DNA of 64,000 nt from Myxococcales bacterium (GTDB taxonomy: Bacteria > Myxococcota > Myxococcia > Myxococcales > Myxococcaceae), in the NCBI GenBank assembly GCA_016191815.1, contig JACPVI010000062.1:40069-104068 (forward strand). The letters run 5' to 3'. This document shows, piece by piece, positions 1 through 8,321 of this stretch (position 1 is the first letter of the stretch; the number at the start of each line of letters is the position of its first letter). A program made the translations under genes and the position numbers. A model generated the notes under the pieces. It was given only the letters and a program-made list of their open reading frames with translations, ran no database searches and was not told where the DNA came from.

Positions 1-81
1 GAGGTCGATGGCGCCTTCGTAGGTGGCGCCGTAGGGGCCGACGTAGCGGCGGGTGGCGGGCTCGGGTTGGGGGACGCGCAT
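1..81 (-). CDS. 2-oxoacid:ferredoxin oxidoreductase, next subunit (N-terminal fragment)
   Basis: Only the first 27 codons are inside the window; the gene runs off the left edge. The ATG shares one base with the TGA of the gamma/delta subunit upstream (TGATG), so the two are translationally coupled. The short peptide (MRVPQPEPATRRY...) is too short to identify alone. By operon logic it should be the alpha subunit of a pyruvate or other 2-oxoacid:acceptor oxidoreductase, which normally sits beside the gamma and delta parts. The identity is inferred from position, not from domains. Confidence 0.6.
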   Translation of the reverse strand, partial: MRVPQPEPATRRYVGPYGATYEGAIDL

Positions 82-1061
82 CAGGCACCTCCGACGGCGG
101 CGGCCTCTTCGGGGCGGACCACCGCGGCGATCTCAGAGAACAGGTCCAACGGGCAGGCGGTCACGCACTCGCGGCACACCTTGCAGTACTGGTCGAAGCG
201 GGCCCCGTGGACGATGGGCCCTTTGCCCGGGTCCGGGGTGAATTCGATGATCCCTTCCGGGCACTGCACCACGCACAGCGCGCAGCCGTTGCACTTGTGG
301 CTGGGGTCGGCGAAGGCGACCTTGATGCCCGGGCGGCCGTAGCCGGCGGTGCGGTTCTGCTTGGCGGCGCGGAGGGCGGCCTGCGCTCCGGCGGGGAGCG
401 CGCCGTAGCCTTTGAAACTCGGCTTGCGGTGGTCGGTCTGTGGCCCGGCCGGGACGGTGGCGGTGCGGACCTTCTCCAGCGCGTCGTCGAAGAGCTTCGA
501 GTTGGAATCCACGATGCGGGCCGGGAGGCGGCGCTTCTCGAGGATGTGCCTTAGGCTCTCCCTGGCCTGGTCCGGCTTGACGAGCCCGGTGGTGCGGACC
601 AGCGCCGCGTACACCGCGATGTTGCCGAGCGGCCGGCCGAGGTGGATGGTGCCCAGCGCGTCGCCGGAGACGGCGGCCACTGTGCCGCCGAGCCGGTGTT
701 TCCGAGCGGTGGACTCCGGGTCGGCAGGGGTGTTGACGATGTAGAGCGCTCCGTTGGTGCCCTCGGCGAAGTCGGACACCTCGGCCGCCGCCTCGTTCAT
801 CAGCACGGCGATCGACGGCTCGGTGACCTGGCAGGTGGCCTCGACGCGTCCCTTGGCGAGCCTGAGGTAGGCGCGCACGTTGGCGCCCTTCCGGGCCGAG
901 GAGAAGAGCGGCCAGTCCTGCACGTCGTAGCCGGCCTCGGCGAGGGCGGCTCCGAAGGCTTGCACCACCAGCACCAGTCCGCCGCCGGCCTTGCCGTCTC
1001 CCCGGAGGTCTACCGTGCCGCCGCCGTCCAGGCGGGCGGCGAGTTGACTGTTGGCGTCCAT
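81..1061 (-). CDS. 2-oxoacid:ferredoxin oxidoreductase, fused gamma/delta subunit
   Basis: The 326-aa protein has two parts. Residues about 15-200 look like the gamma (catalytic-domain III) fold of pyruvate/2-ketoacid:acceptor oxidoreductases. The C-terminal part (about 245-310) is a two-cluster ferredoxin with C-x2-C-x2-C-x3-C motifs (HKCNGCALCVVQCP and YCKVCRECVTACP), as in the delta subunit, which carries electrons from the thiamine-diphosphate active site to ferredoxin. Fusion of gamma and delta in one chain is known in this superfamily. The ATG at 1061 has GAGGTG about 6 nt upstream. It is coupled to the next subunit by a one-base overlap. The exact substrate (pyruvate or another 2-oxoacid) cannot be told from this subunit. 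Confidence 0.85.
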   Translation of the reverse strand: MDANSQLAARLDGGGTVDLRGDGKAGGGLVLVVQAFGAALAEAGYDVQDWPLFSSARKGANVRAYLRLAKGRVEATCQVTEPSIAVLMNEAAAEVSDFAEGTNGALYIVNTPADPESTARKHRLGGTVAAVSGDALGTIHLGRPLGNIAVYAALVRTTGLVKPDQARESLRHILEKRRLPARIVDSNSKLFDDALEKVRTATVPAGPQTDHRKPSFKGYGALPAGAQAALRAAKQNRTAGYGRPGIKVAFADPSHKCNGCALCVVQCPEGIIEFTPDPGKGPIVHGARFDQYCKVCRECVTACPLDLFSEIAAVVRPEEAAAVGGA

Positions 1062-1284
1062 GCGAGCACCTCGGGCTCTAGCAGCCTCGTGAAAACGCTC
1101 ATCTCACTCGAGGCGGCCCCGGTCAAGGCCGGCGCGGCTGGAGCCCGAGGAGCCGAGGCGGCGGTCGCGATCGGCGGGGCGACTCAGGAAGCCGATTGCC
1201 GGTGCAGTTTTTTTGACCTCCTGCGCGACGGGTTTCTGATCGGGGCACAGGCCTGAAGCGGCCTGTCACTCCCGGGAGGCGGAC
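1062..1284. other. intergenic stretch with no recognised gene
   Basis: This is the first half of a 447-nt gap between the oxidoreductase operon and the ATP-grasp gene. I see no convincing coding sequence here. A run of seven T residues (1208-1214) follows a weak 6-bp inverted repeat (ATCGGC/GCCGAT), but no plus-strand gene ends upstream, so it is not called a terminator. The promoter of the minus-strand oxidoreductase operon should lie here, but no clear -35/-10 pair was found. Confidence 0.5.
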
Positions 1285-1470
1285 GTGCACGAGCCCAGCA
1301 ACGAAGGCAACGCGGAAAGGACCGAGCGGAGGAAGGGCAAGCCATCGGCGCCGCTCTTTGGCGAGCTGCTCATCGAATCGAACTGGAGGCCAGCGGACCG
1401 GCCTCCGGTGAGCAGCGAGGGATGGCTCCGCGCGCACGGCTACGCGCCGGAACGCCGCAAGGGCGCCTGA
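1285..1470 (+). CDS. small hypothetical protein
   Basis: A 61-aa polar, Arg/Glu/Pro-rich reading frame begins with GTG and has a good ribosome-binding site (GGGAGG, 5 nt upstream). It lies alone between two minus-strand genes, and no long frame overlaps it antisense in a better-supported way. It has no signal peptide, membrane segment or known motif. The strong Shine-Dalgarno sequence is the main support. It could be a genuine small cytosolic protein or a chance frame. Confidence 0.4.
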   Translation: MHEPSNEGNAERTERRKGKPSAPLFGELLIESNWRPADRPPVSSEGWLRAHGYAPERRKGA

Positions 1471-1508
1471 ACGAACGCTGGTCTTGTCTCTCGGATATGC
1501 GTCCCTCG

Positions 1509-2963
1509 CTACGGCCGGGCAACGTGTTCGGTGCTGTATGGCGCCTGCGACCGCGGACCGTCGGGGATGAGCACCCCGATGAGTCCGCCTCCCCTGGCCA
1601 CGTTGACCACCGGAAACGGAGCCGCTCGGCCCAACACGCCCACACCTTCGTCGGTGGCGAGCACTCCGAACGTGGTGAAGAAGCTCTGGTCGGCGACTCG
1701 CCGTCCGGTGGCGGTTGGAACTCGGAGGCTCGCGCTGTGGATGCGCTCCTGCACCACCGCCGGCGCTCTGCCGGAGAGCGAGCCAGCGATGGCCCTCTCC
1801 CATTCCGGAGCGCGGGTTTCGCTTCCCAGGAGTACGCCCTCCCCGCCGCAGGACCGGTCAGGCTTTATCACCAGCTGCTCGCGGTTTCGCCTCGCGAGCT
1901 CCGGCAGGTCGACCCTCCGACCGTCGGGGCCCTCGGTGTGGCGCGCGGTGAGCCTCCGCGTCCAGGGCACGTGGCGGCGGAAGGCGGCGCGCTGCTCCTT
2001 GGAGAAGTGCGCCGAAAGCCCGGGGGTGGTCCACACCTCGAAGTGGCTCTTGTGGTCCAGATCTCCGATGGGCGGGGACACCACCCGGCCGAGTCGCACC
2101 GCTTGGCGAATCGATTCGAGCGGACCGTCCCTTTTCTCGATCGCCAGCAGATCGCGCAGCTCGAGGCCACGGTAGAGCACGTCCACCGGCTTCCCCCGGC
2201 AGTAGAGCTGGCCGCGGCGCAAATCCACCTCGCGGGGGTCCGCCACCATCCCGCTCGCCCCCGAGCCTGACAGGCGGCGGATGAGGGTCGGCCCTTCGGT
2301 GATGCCGGTGGTCCAGGTCCGGTCCTCGAGCCAGGCGATGCGGGGAGAGGCGGCGCCGAGCTTTCGCGCGTGGCGGCGGAGGGCTCCGCTCCACAGCTCC
2401 TCCAGGGTGTGGGAGACGGCAAGTCCGCCCGGGCAGAGCGGCCAAATCCATTCGCTCAGCGCCTGCGAGGCGGCGCCCGCGTAGTAGAGGCCTCCGACCG
2501 CGCAGCCGTTCACCTCGAAGAGGGTGGCCCCCCGGGCGCCCAGCGCGAGGTCGATGTTCATATCCCAGCGCGCCAGCAGCGGGGCTCGGGCCGGGGGCGA
2601 AAGGCGCAGCCACTCCTCCTCTCCCGGCTCGACCGGGAGCGCCTCCCTCACCCTCGGGTCCCCGAGCCAGGCGGAAGCTGTGCGCTGGAAGGCCGCGGTG
2701 AGGGTGAGGCACAGCCAGTGGAGGTAGGCGAAGTCGTCGCCAGAGAGCAGCGCCGGCGCCGGCAAGAGGCGGATGACCACCGTCCGCCCGCTGCCGCGGG
2801 TGTAGGTGAGCTCGCGGCGGCGGGAGGTCTCCACGATGGCGCGCTCGAGGTAGCGCAGGCCTCCCGAGCCGAGACCGCCCAGCGCCCGCCCGAGGGAGCG
2901 GGCGGCGGCGAGCGTCCCTCGCTGCTTCCGCCGCGCCGGGCTCCGCCTTCCCGATGGTGCCAT
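1509..2963 (-). CDS. ATP-grasp-like protein (circularly permuted type)
   Basis: About 484 aa from the ATG at 2963; the frame can extend 10 codons to a TTG at 2993, but the ATG is preferred. Near residue 390 there is a glycine-rich nucleotide-binding segment (KPDRSCGGEGVLLG). It is followed by a VVQERI strand typical of ATP-grasp folds, in the order seen in circularly permuted ATP-grasp domains. Around residues 140-165 there is a conserved-looking FEVNG core. Such enzymes ligate a carboxylate to an amine or thiol through an acyl phosphate. No substrate can be assigned. The gene stands alone and is divergent from the EEP hydrolase at 3129. The N-terminal 35 residues are basic and low-complexity. 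Confidence 0.6.
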   Translation of the reverse strand: MAPSGRRSPARRKQRGTLAAARSLGRALGGLGSGGLRYLERAIVETSRRRELTYTRGSGRTVVIRLLPAPALLSGDDFAYLHWLCLTLTAAFQRTASAWLGDPRVREALPVEPGEEEWLRLSPPARAPLLARWDMNIDLALGARGATLFEVNGCAVGGLYYAGAASQALSEWIWPLCPGGLAVSHTLEELWSGALRRHARKLGAASPRIAWLEDRTWTTGITEGPTLIRRLSGSGASGMVADPREVDLRRGQLYCRGKPVDVLYRGLELRDLLAIEKRDGPLESIRQAVRLGRVVSPPIGDLDHKSHFEVWTTPGLSAHFSKEQRAAFRRHVPWTRRLTARHTEGPDGRRVDLPELARRNREQLVIKPDRSCGGEGVLLGSETRAPEWERAIAGSLSGRAPAVVQERIHSASLRVPTATGRRVADQSFFTTFGVLATDEGVGVLGRAAPFPVVNVARGGGLIGVLIPDGPRSQAPYSTEHVARP

Positions 2964-3128
2964 GGCGGGGAGACTACACCGGGCAGATGCCAAACCCGGC
3001 CACCTCGTCCGCCCATCCAGACCGTCGCTTGGTCCAGAACAAATCCTAGCAATTTCAACTTCTTACGGGCGGCCTCGAAGTTTGAGAAACCGAGGAAACC
3101 TGACGCCTACACCCACCGACAATGGAGC

Positions 3129-4199
3129 ATGGGCTTCGGGATTCCAGGCGCAGGCGTGTTCGGCAAGGCGGTGGAGGTGGTGAAGACGGCGGTGCGGGTG
3201 GTGGACGAGATGCGGCGCACCGCCACGAGCGAGGTGGAGGTTTGGAGAAACCCTGCGGCGCGGTCGCCGGCGGCGGGAAGGCCGATGCGGCTGACGACCT
3301 ACAACGTGCTCAAGGGACCGCAGAACATGGACGCGGTGGCGGCCGAGCTGCGAGGGCAGGCCCCTGACGTCGCCTGCCTGCAGGAGGTCTACGGGAAGGA
3401 CAGGGCGCTCGAGCTGGGGCGCCGGCTGGGGATGCACGTGGCTTTCTTCCCCGGCAACAAGGCCATCCTCTCCAGGTACCCGATCGCCGAGGCGCGCAAC
3501 TTCAACTACCACGTTGGCTGGGCGCAGCGGATCGACGCGGCGCTCGAGGCGAGCTCGACCGAGCCGCTCTCCACCCGCAGCGCGGGCCTGGTGTCGATCA
3601 AGGTCGGCGGCAAGACGCTGGACATCTTCGACACGCACCTCGCCTTGGCCGACGAGAAGGCCAACGCCACGCAGCTAAAGGAGCTGGACGCGCTGATCGA
3701 TTCCCGGCGGTCGCTTGGCCACTCGGTCTTGGCGGCCGGCGACTTCAACCACAACTTCGCGCTGGTGCGCGGAGGGGTGGCCGATCCGAAAGGCACCTTC
3801 GCTACCCCGACCGACACCTTCGAGGAGTTCAAGTCCCGTTACCCGAAAAAGGTGGTGGGCAACGTGGGATACGCGCCGGCGCGGGCGGCGGCTCGCGAGC
3901 TATTGGACGGGGGCGTCCAGACCCACTGGGAGGCCGATCGTCGCTCGGTGCAGATCGGCGGGCGGGCCTACACCCCGGAGCAGGCTGCGGCGGAGCTTCC
4001 AAGCGGCGCGGTGAAACCCGGCTCGCGCCGCACCCGGGAGCTGCTCGCGGTGGTCGACGGCATCTCGCACGGGGGAGCGGGAAAGCGCTTCGACAACGTG
4101 TTGGCCACGCCGGATCTCCGCTTCGTCTCGGCCTTCGTCAACGCCGACACCCGCGCCTCCGACCACCAGCCGGTGAGCGTGGAGGTGGCCTGGCGCTAG
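3129..4199 (+). CDS. endonuclease/exonuclease/phosphatase (EEP) family protein
   Basis: 356 aa. After a divergent N-terminal helix (residues 1-50), the catalytic fold starts at MRLTTYNVLKG. It then shows the EEP signatures CLQEVYG (metal-binding Glu), DTHLA, AAGDFNH (catalytic Asp/Asn) and, at the end, SDHQPV (catalytic Asp-His). These are the metal and phosphodiester-cleaving residues of the DNase I/Mg-dependent phosphatase superfamily. The substrate could be nucleic acid, phosphoinositide or sphingomyelin. No Sec signal peptide is visible. The ATG at 3129 is chosen because GGAG sits 3-5 nt upstream; the frame is open far upstream without features. Confidence 0.8.
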   Translation: MGFGIPGAGVFGKAVEVVKTAVRVVDEMRRTATSEVEVWRNPAARSPAAGRPMRLTTYNVLKGPQNMDAVAAELRGQAPDVACLQEVYGKDRALELGRRLGMHVAFFPGNKAILSRYPIAEARNFNYHVGWAQRIDAALEASSTEPLSTRSAGLVSIKVGGKTLDIFDTHLALADEKANATQLKELDALIDSRRSLGHSVLAAGDFNHNFALVRGGVADPKGTFATPTDTFEEFKSRYPKKVVGNVGYAPARAAARELLDGGVQTHWEADRRSVQIGGRAYTPEQAAAELPSGAVKPGSRRTRELLAVVDGISHGGAGKRFDNVLATPDLRFVSAFVNADTRASDHQPVSVEVAWR

Positions 4200-4226
4200 C
4201 CACCCGGTGCTGCCGGCGCCAAAGCC

Positions 4227-4655
4227 TCAGGCGAGCGGGTTTTCCCAGCGAAGCCCCTCGAACCGGGCGAAACCCCGGTCGGCCGTGCAGAGGATCAGCC
4301 CGTGCTCGAGGGCGAGCGCGGCCAGGTGCGCGTCGGCGACCAGGCTGGAGGTGAGGCCGCCCAGGCGCATCAGGCGATCCAGGATAGCCGGGTGATCGTC
4401 GCCGGGAGCGGGGATCCACACCTGGGGCTGGCCAAGCCACTCCCTCACGCGCGCCCAGGCGGCTGGCACCGGAGTCGGCCGCTCCACGATGCGAGGATTG
4501 GAAACCAGGCGGACGAACGCTAGCAGCGACGGCCACGGGAGGCCGACCTTCGCCGCACCTGACAAGCGGCCCTCGAGCCATCGGCGCGCCGCCGGGTGAT
4601 GAGGGGACGCAAGCTCGTGCGCGTACACCAGCAAGTTGGCGTCGACGAGGATCAG
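4227..4655 (-). CDS. vapC: VapC-type PIN-domain toxin
   Basis: 142 aa, a PIN-domain ribonuclease of the VapC group close to the Mycobacterium-type PIN subfamily. The N-terminal strand LILVDANLLVYA carries the first catalytic Asp. WPSLLAFVRLVSNPR is the subfamily's second conserved block, and VADAHLAALA and CTADRGFARF supply the later acidic residues. No ATG, GTG or TTG precedes the essential Asp. The start must therefore be CTG at 4655, giving a CTGA overlap with the vapB stop; a downstream TTG at 4634 would delete the catalytic Asp. VapC toxins cleave structured RNA such as initiator tRNA or rRNA. The antitoxin gene lies immediately upstream in the same operon. Confidence 0.85.
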   Translation of the reverse strand: MILVDANLLVYAHELASPHHPAARRWLEGRLSGAAKVGLPWPSLLAFVRLVSNPRIVERPTPVPAAWARVREWLGQPQVWIPAPGDDHPAILDRLMRLGGLTSSLVADAHLAALALEHGLILCTADRGFARFEGLRWENPLA

Positions 4656-4891
4656 CGGTGCTCCTCGCCCTCGGCGTAGCGCAGCGCCTCCGATACGGAG
4701 TCCAGGGGGAAGAGCAGTCGCTTGCCGTCGTGTGGAACGAGCCGGTACCGGGGCGGCGCGGCCCTGCCGGGGCCCTGCAAACCCCGCCGGAGCGCCGCGT
4801 TGACGATCTCCTTGAGCGACTTGCGCGACCTCTTCATCTCTCCGCGAAGCAAGGCGGCGACGTCGTCTTCGAGAGTCAGTGTCGTCCGCAT
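4652..4891 (-). CDS. vapB: VapB-type ribbon-helix-helix antitoxin
   Basis: 79 aa. The N-terminal MRTTLTLEDDVAALL strand followed by two helices (SLKEIVNAALRRGL) is a ribbon-helix-helix DNA-binding fold. The C-terminal tail (about residues 45-79) would wrap the PIN toxin. Antitoxins of this family neutralise VapC and repress their own promoter. The ATG at 4891 has no Shine-Dalgarno sequence. A good -35/-10 pair places the transcription start within a few bases of the ATG, so the mRNA may be leaderless. The frame overlaps vapC by 4 nt (CTGA). Confidence 0.85.
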   Translation of the reverse strand: MRTTLTLEDDVAALLRGEMKRSRKSLKEIVNAALRRGLQGPGRAAPPRYRLVPHDGKRLLFPLDSVSEALRYAEGEEHR

Positions 4892-4919
4892 GATGCTCGA
4901 AGCATAAGAAGCATGATGC
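4888..4919. repeat. candidate VapB operator repeats
   Basis: GCATGATGC occurs twice as a direct repeat (4888-4896 and 4911-4919), 23 bp apart. Each copy is almost palindromic. The repeats flank the predicted -10 and overlap the vapB start. This is the expected place for autoregulation by a ribbon-helix-helix antitoxin. Confidence 0.5.
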
Positions 4920-4929
4920 CTTGATGCAA
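4901..4929 (-). promoter_or_regulatory. predicted vapBC promoter
   Basis: Read on the minus strand: -35 TTGCAT (4929-4924), 17-bp spacer, -10 TATGCT (4906-4901). The -10 ends only 9 nt before the vapB ATG, so the predicted start of transcription falls about 2-4 nt before the start codon. Confidence 0.6.
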
Positions 4930-4991
4930 GTCGACCCCCATGGGCGGCCCAGGCACCCGGGTCAGGGGAATTCCCACGATCCGCCGGTAGC

Positions 4992-6665
4992 TCAGTGGCG
5001 CGGAAGACGTCGGACCAGCTCCAGCTCCTTCCCCGTCGCGGTGTCCTGGGGCCGCTGCCGAAGGTACTCCTCGTAGCTCGCCACCGCGGCGTCTGGCTTC
5101 CCCAGGGCGACGAGCGCCCGTGCCACCGACAGATGCGCATCCGCGTGCGATGGATAGTCGCGCAGCACCTCGGCACCGGCGCGAACGGTCTCCTCCCAGA
5201 TGAGGCGCTTGTCGCGGGCGCGCTCGAAAGATGGGCCGGCCGCCTCTCGTCGCACGAACAGCATCGCATTCGGCTCGACCTCGAGCAGTAGCCACCGGTC
5301 GTCTTGGGCCAGCGAGGGAATGAGCGGGATGAGCTTCCCGGAGAAAGGAAGCGTGGGGGGGGTGAGGATGACGCTTGCCCGATAGCGAGCGAGCACCTCC
5401 CCCCAGCCAGGCTCCGCGTTGAGCACGCGGTCGTGCTCGATGAGGGAGATGTCCAGCGAGTTGTGCCGCCCGTCGATGAAGACCGTCTGCGCCCCGTCCA
5501 GCTCCCAGGCGAGGTAGCTGCCCAAGTGGTAGAAGTTGAAGACCGTCCCTTGCGGGCGGAGCTGCTTCAACGCCGCGGCCGCCCTCTGGGGGAAGGCGCG
5601 CTCCTTGAGGCCGTAGCCCCACATCCCCGACGCAGCCGGCAACACCGGGAGCGCAACCAGCGCGGCGAGCTGACCAAGTCTCGAGGCGAAAAGCCCGCCG
5701 CGCGAGCGGAGCCAAGCAAATCGCTCTGGGAGGTGACCCGCCGCCCGGGCGATGGGGAGGTGCATCACCAGCGCGAAGAGGCCCACGTTCCTCGCATGGC
5801 GGAAGCCGAGGTAGCCAAAGACGAGCAGCAGCACCAATTCGAGCGGCCGCCTCCGCGGAGCGAGCGCGACCGCGGCGGCGGAGACGGCCAACAGGCACAG
5901 GTAGGGCCACCTCTGCTCGGTCTGAAGCGTGGGGAGGAACTCCGTCACCAGCCCGACGTCGCCGCGCAGCGCGTACCGGAGCGGCAGGAAGACCTGCTCC
6001 CACCCGTACGGATTGCAGGCCGCCGCCAGAAGCGAAAGCGCCCCGATGCCAAAGAGGCTGGCGCCCACCCGCACGCGCGAGCCGGGCGGAGACTCGAGGA
6101 TGCACTGGAGCGAATAGAGGCCGAAGACGCCCAGCACCAGCAGCCCAGACGGGTGCGCCTGAGCGTGGAGCAACGTCAGCGCGGGCATCGGCAAGAGCCA
6201 GCGCCAGCGCCGGTCCGCCAGGAAGCGCTCGAAGAGGCAGACCGTGGCCGCGAGGGAGAGGAACAGCGTCAGCTCTGCCCGATAGACCAGCCGGTAGTTG
6301 AGCCAGGCCACCGTGGCGCAGAGGGCGAGCACCGGCAGGGGCTCGAGGAGACTCCTCCCGCGCGTGGCGGTGCGATGCATTAGGTAGAGCGCCAGCGCGG
6401 CGAGCGCCGCATTCACCACCGCGAGGCCGAGCCACCCTGAGTAGCGCTGCACCACGAAGTAGAGCAGCCCGAAGCCCCACTCGTTGAACTCGCCCCGTTG
6501 GCCCAGCAAGGGGGTGATGTAGAACTCCTCCGGCGGCACCTGCCCGGTGCGGAAAACCTCACGGCCGGCGTTCAGGTAGAACCAGAGGTCGTAGTCATCG
6601 ACCTTCCTCAGCAGCGAGGCGGCGAGGAAGAGAAACAGGCCCCCCGAAGCAGCCCGGCTGCGCAT
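4992..6665 (-). CDS. polytopic membrane protein, GT-C-like, with C-terminal TPR
   Basis: 557 aa with roughly ten hydrophobic segments in residues 1-330. A soluble domain follows (about 340-470) and a TPR-like C-terminus (about 490-545, SHADAHLSVARALVALGKPDAA). The N-terminal loop has a DDYDLWFYLNAGR segment, the acidic pattern typical of GT-C membrane glycosyltransferases in the first periplasmic loop. The start ATG directly follows the TGA of the upstream gene (TGAATG), so it is co-translated with the similar protein at 6666. It may transfer a lipid-linked sugar, but no donor or acceptor can be assigned. Confidence 0.6.
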   Translation of the reverse strand: MRSRAASGGLFLFLAASLLRKVDDYDLWFYLNAGREVFRTGQVPPEEFYITPLLGQRGEFNEWGFGLLYFVVQRYSGWLGLAVVNAALAALALYLMHRTATRGRSLLEPLPVLALCATVAWLNYRLVYRAELTLFLSLAATVCLFERFLADRRWRWLLPMPALTLLHAQAHPSGLLVLGVFGLYSLQCILESPPGSRVRVGASLFGIGALSLLAAACNPYGWEQVFLPLRYALRGDVGLVTEFLPTLQTEQRWPYLCLLAVSAAAVALAPRRRPLELVLLLVFGYLGFRHARNVGLFALVMHLPIARAAGHLPERFAWLRSRGGLFASRLGQLAALVALPVLPAASGMWGYGLKERAFPQRAAAALKQLRPQGTVFNFYHLGSYLAWELDGAQTVFIDGRHNSLDISLIEHDRVLNAEPGWGEVLARYRASVILTPPTLPFSGKLIPLIPSLAQDDRWLLLEVEPNAMLFVRREAAGPSFERARDKRLIWEETVRAGAEVLRDYPSHADAHLSVARALVALGKPDAAVASYEEYLRQRPQDTATGKELELVRRLPRH

Positions 6666-8321
6666 TCAGCGGCCCCCTCTCAGGTAGAGCCACCACGCCC
6701 CCGACCTCGCCACTGGCCTGGCTTGCCGCGATAAGTACTCGAGGAAGTCCGGCGGCGCTCCCCGCACGAGGAAGGCGTCGTAGTCGGAGCCGTGCTCCTC
6801 CCAGCGGAAGCGCCCCGGCTCGTACTGGGGCGGCGCGGGCCGCCTCTGTTCCGGCCGGATGGCGATCGAGTCGGACGGCGTGGGGAAGAGGTACGGGGTG
6901 AAGCCGGCCTTGCGCCGGAGTTGATGAAAGAAGTGGGTGTGCAGGTGCGGGTCGAACGACCCTCGCTCCAGCTCGGGGCTGGAGGCGTCGAACACCAACG
7001 GCAGCACCAGAGCCTCGGGGGGAAGGCGCTCGGCAAGTGCTAACGGCTCGGCCATTTCTTTGGAAAGCCGCCGCAGATGGAGGCCCTGCTCAAGCACCAG
7101 CGCGAACGCCAGCGCCACCACCGCAAAGCGCGCGAGGCCCTGCACCCGCACCGTTCCCGCGAGCACTGCCAGCGCGAGGTAGGCGGCCCCCGACAGCCGC
7201 AGATTGAAGTAGTGGAAGGTGCCGTTGGAGAACGGCAATGTGAAGAACGCGATCAAGGTCACGAGCAGGATGCCCGCCCAGCGCCGCTGCTCCAAACGTT
7301 CCGGGGCGCCCAACTCCCGCCGCCCGCGCCACCAGAGGTGGAAGAGCAGCGCCGCCGCTCCCAGCCACAGGCCCACCGAGAGGAAATCCGGCCCGGACTC
7401 CAGCCGGAACCCGGTGAACTGGAGCGCCAGGAAACCGAGGTTGGCTCCGAATGGGTGCCACCACGAATCGCCGAGCGTCCCGGCGCCCACTTTCTCGCCG
7501 CGCAGCAGGAGCCAGGTTCCGACCACCGCGAGCGCTACTCCCGAGCAGGCGGCGCCCCTCGCCACCTGCGCCGGCGAGCGATAGGACGCCAGGGCTGCAA
7601 CCAGCGAAAGCCCGACGTAGGCGAGGGCTGTGTACGGGTGGGTGGCCAGCATCAAAAGCAGGAGCAAACCCTGTGCGGCAAGCGCGCTGGGCGCGAGCGG
7701 GCCGTCTTCGATCCGCCGCTGGTGGAGCAGCGCGGCCATCAGGATCGGCAGTGAGAAGCAGTAGTTGACGAGCCCGAGCAGGTACACCGGGCTCACGGCC
7801 AGCGGAAAAGCAAGCAGCAAGGCCCAGCTCGCCTCGCTGCGCGGGGCGATGGAGCACAGCTTTCGATTCGCCATCCACAGGGCTCCAGCGACCGACAGCC
7901 AGTAGATGGTGAGACAAAGCTTGCCCGCCGTCTCGATGGACACCACGCGGTAGAAGAGTCCAACGAGGAAATAGAAGGCCGCGTAGGCGACGGAGAGGCC
8001 CTCGGCGCGGTAGTAGCGGGCAAGCGGTAACTCGGGATTGCCGCGCTCGGCGATCAACAGCGCGTCGAAGAGGTGCTGGGGGTAGTCCTGGAGCGGAGGG
8101 ACCTCCGAGGCCCAGATGGGCCAGAGTGCGGCAAGCGTGAGCCCGAGCACCGCCGCCTGCCATAGTCTCGTCTCGCGCAAGGTATGAGCCGAAGCACCAG
8201 CGAGGGCGCATTCTCGCCGCCGTTCCAGCCGGGTGGCGACCACTTCGTGCACCTTGTTGCGGCTGGGGCGCAAAGAAGCGCCCCGCGCGCGGCGCACGGG
8301 GCTCACCTTCGCTATTGGCAC
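6666..8321 (-). CDS. polytopic membrane protein, GT-C-like
   Basis: About 551 aa from a GTG at 8321. The first 50 residues are basic and may not be translated, because membrane segments start near residue 52 (LWQAAVLGLTLAALWPI). About ten to twelve transmembrane helices follow, then a soluble C-terminal domain (about 430-551). The first loop after TM1 carries PPLQDYPQHLFDAL, an acidic loop of the GT-C glycosyltransferase kind. It overlaps the end of the TPR-peptidase gene by 10 nt and abuts the next membrane protein, so the three are almost certainly one transcript. Function beyond membrane glycosyltransferase-like is unknown. Confidence 0.55.
   Translation of the reverse strand: MPIAKVSPVRRARGASLRPSRNKVHEVVATRLERRRECALAGASAHTLRETRLWQAAVLGLTLAALWPIWASEVPPLQDYPQHLFDALLIAERGNPELPLARYYRAEGLSVAYAAFYFLVGLFYRVVSIETAGKLCLTIYWLSVAGALWMANRKLCSIAPRSEASWALLLAFPLAVSPVYLLGLVNYCFSLPILMAALLHQRRIEDGPLAPSALAAQGLLLLLMLATHPYTALAYVGLSLVAALASYRSPAQVARGAACSGVALAVVGTWLLLRGEKVGAGTLGDSWWHPFGANLGFLALQFTGFRLESGPDFLSVGLWLGAAALLFHLWWRGRRELGAPERLEQRRWAGILLVTLIAFFTLPFSNGTFHYFNLRLSGAAYLALAVLAGTVRVQGLARFAVVALAFALVLEQGLHLRRLSKEMAEPLALAERLPPEALVLPLVFDASSPELERGSFDPHLHTHFFHQLRRKAGFTPYLFPTPSDSIAIRPEQRRPAPPQYEPGRFRWEEHGSDYDAFLVRGAPPDFLEYLSRQARPVARSGAWWLYLRGGR

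Noticed and set aside
1208..1214. T-run as a terminator
   Set aside because: No plus-strand gene ends upstream and the inverted repeat before it is only 6 bp with a 15-nt loop.
4227..4634. TTG at 4634 as the vapC start
   Set aside because: It would remove the first catalytic Asp of the PIN fold, which is in frame just upstream of it.
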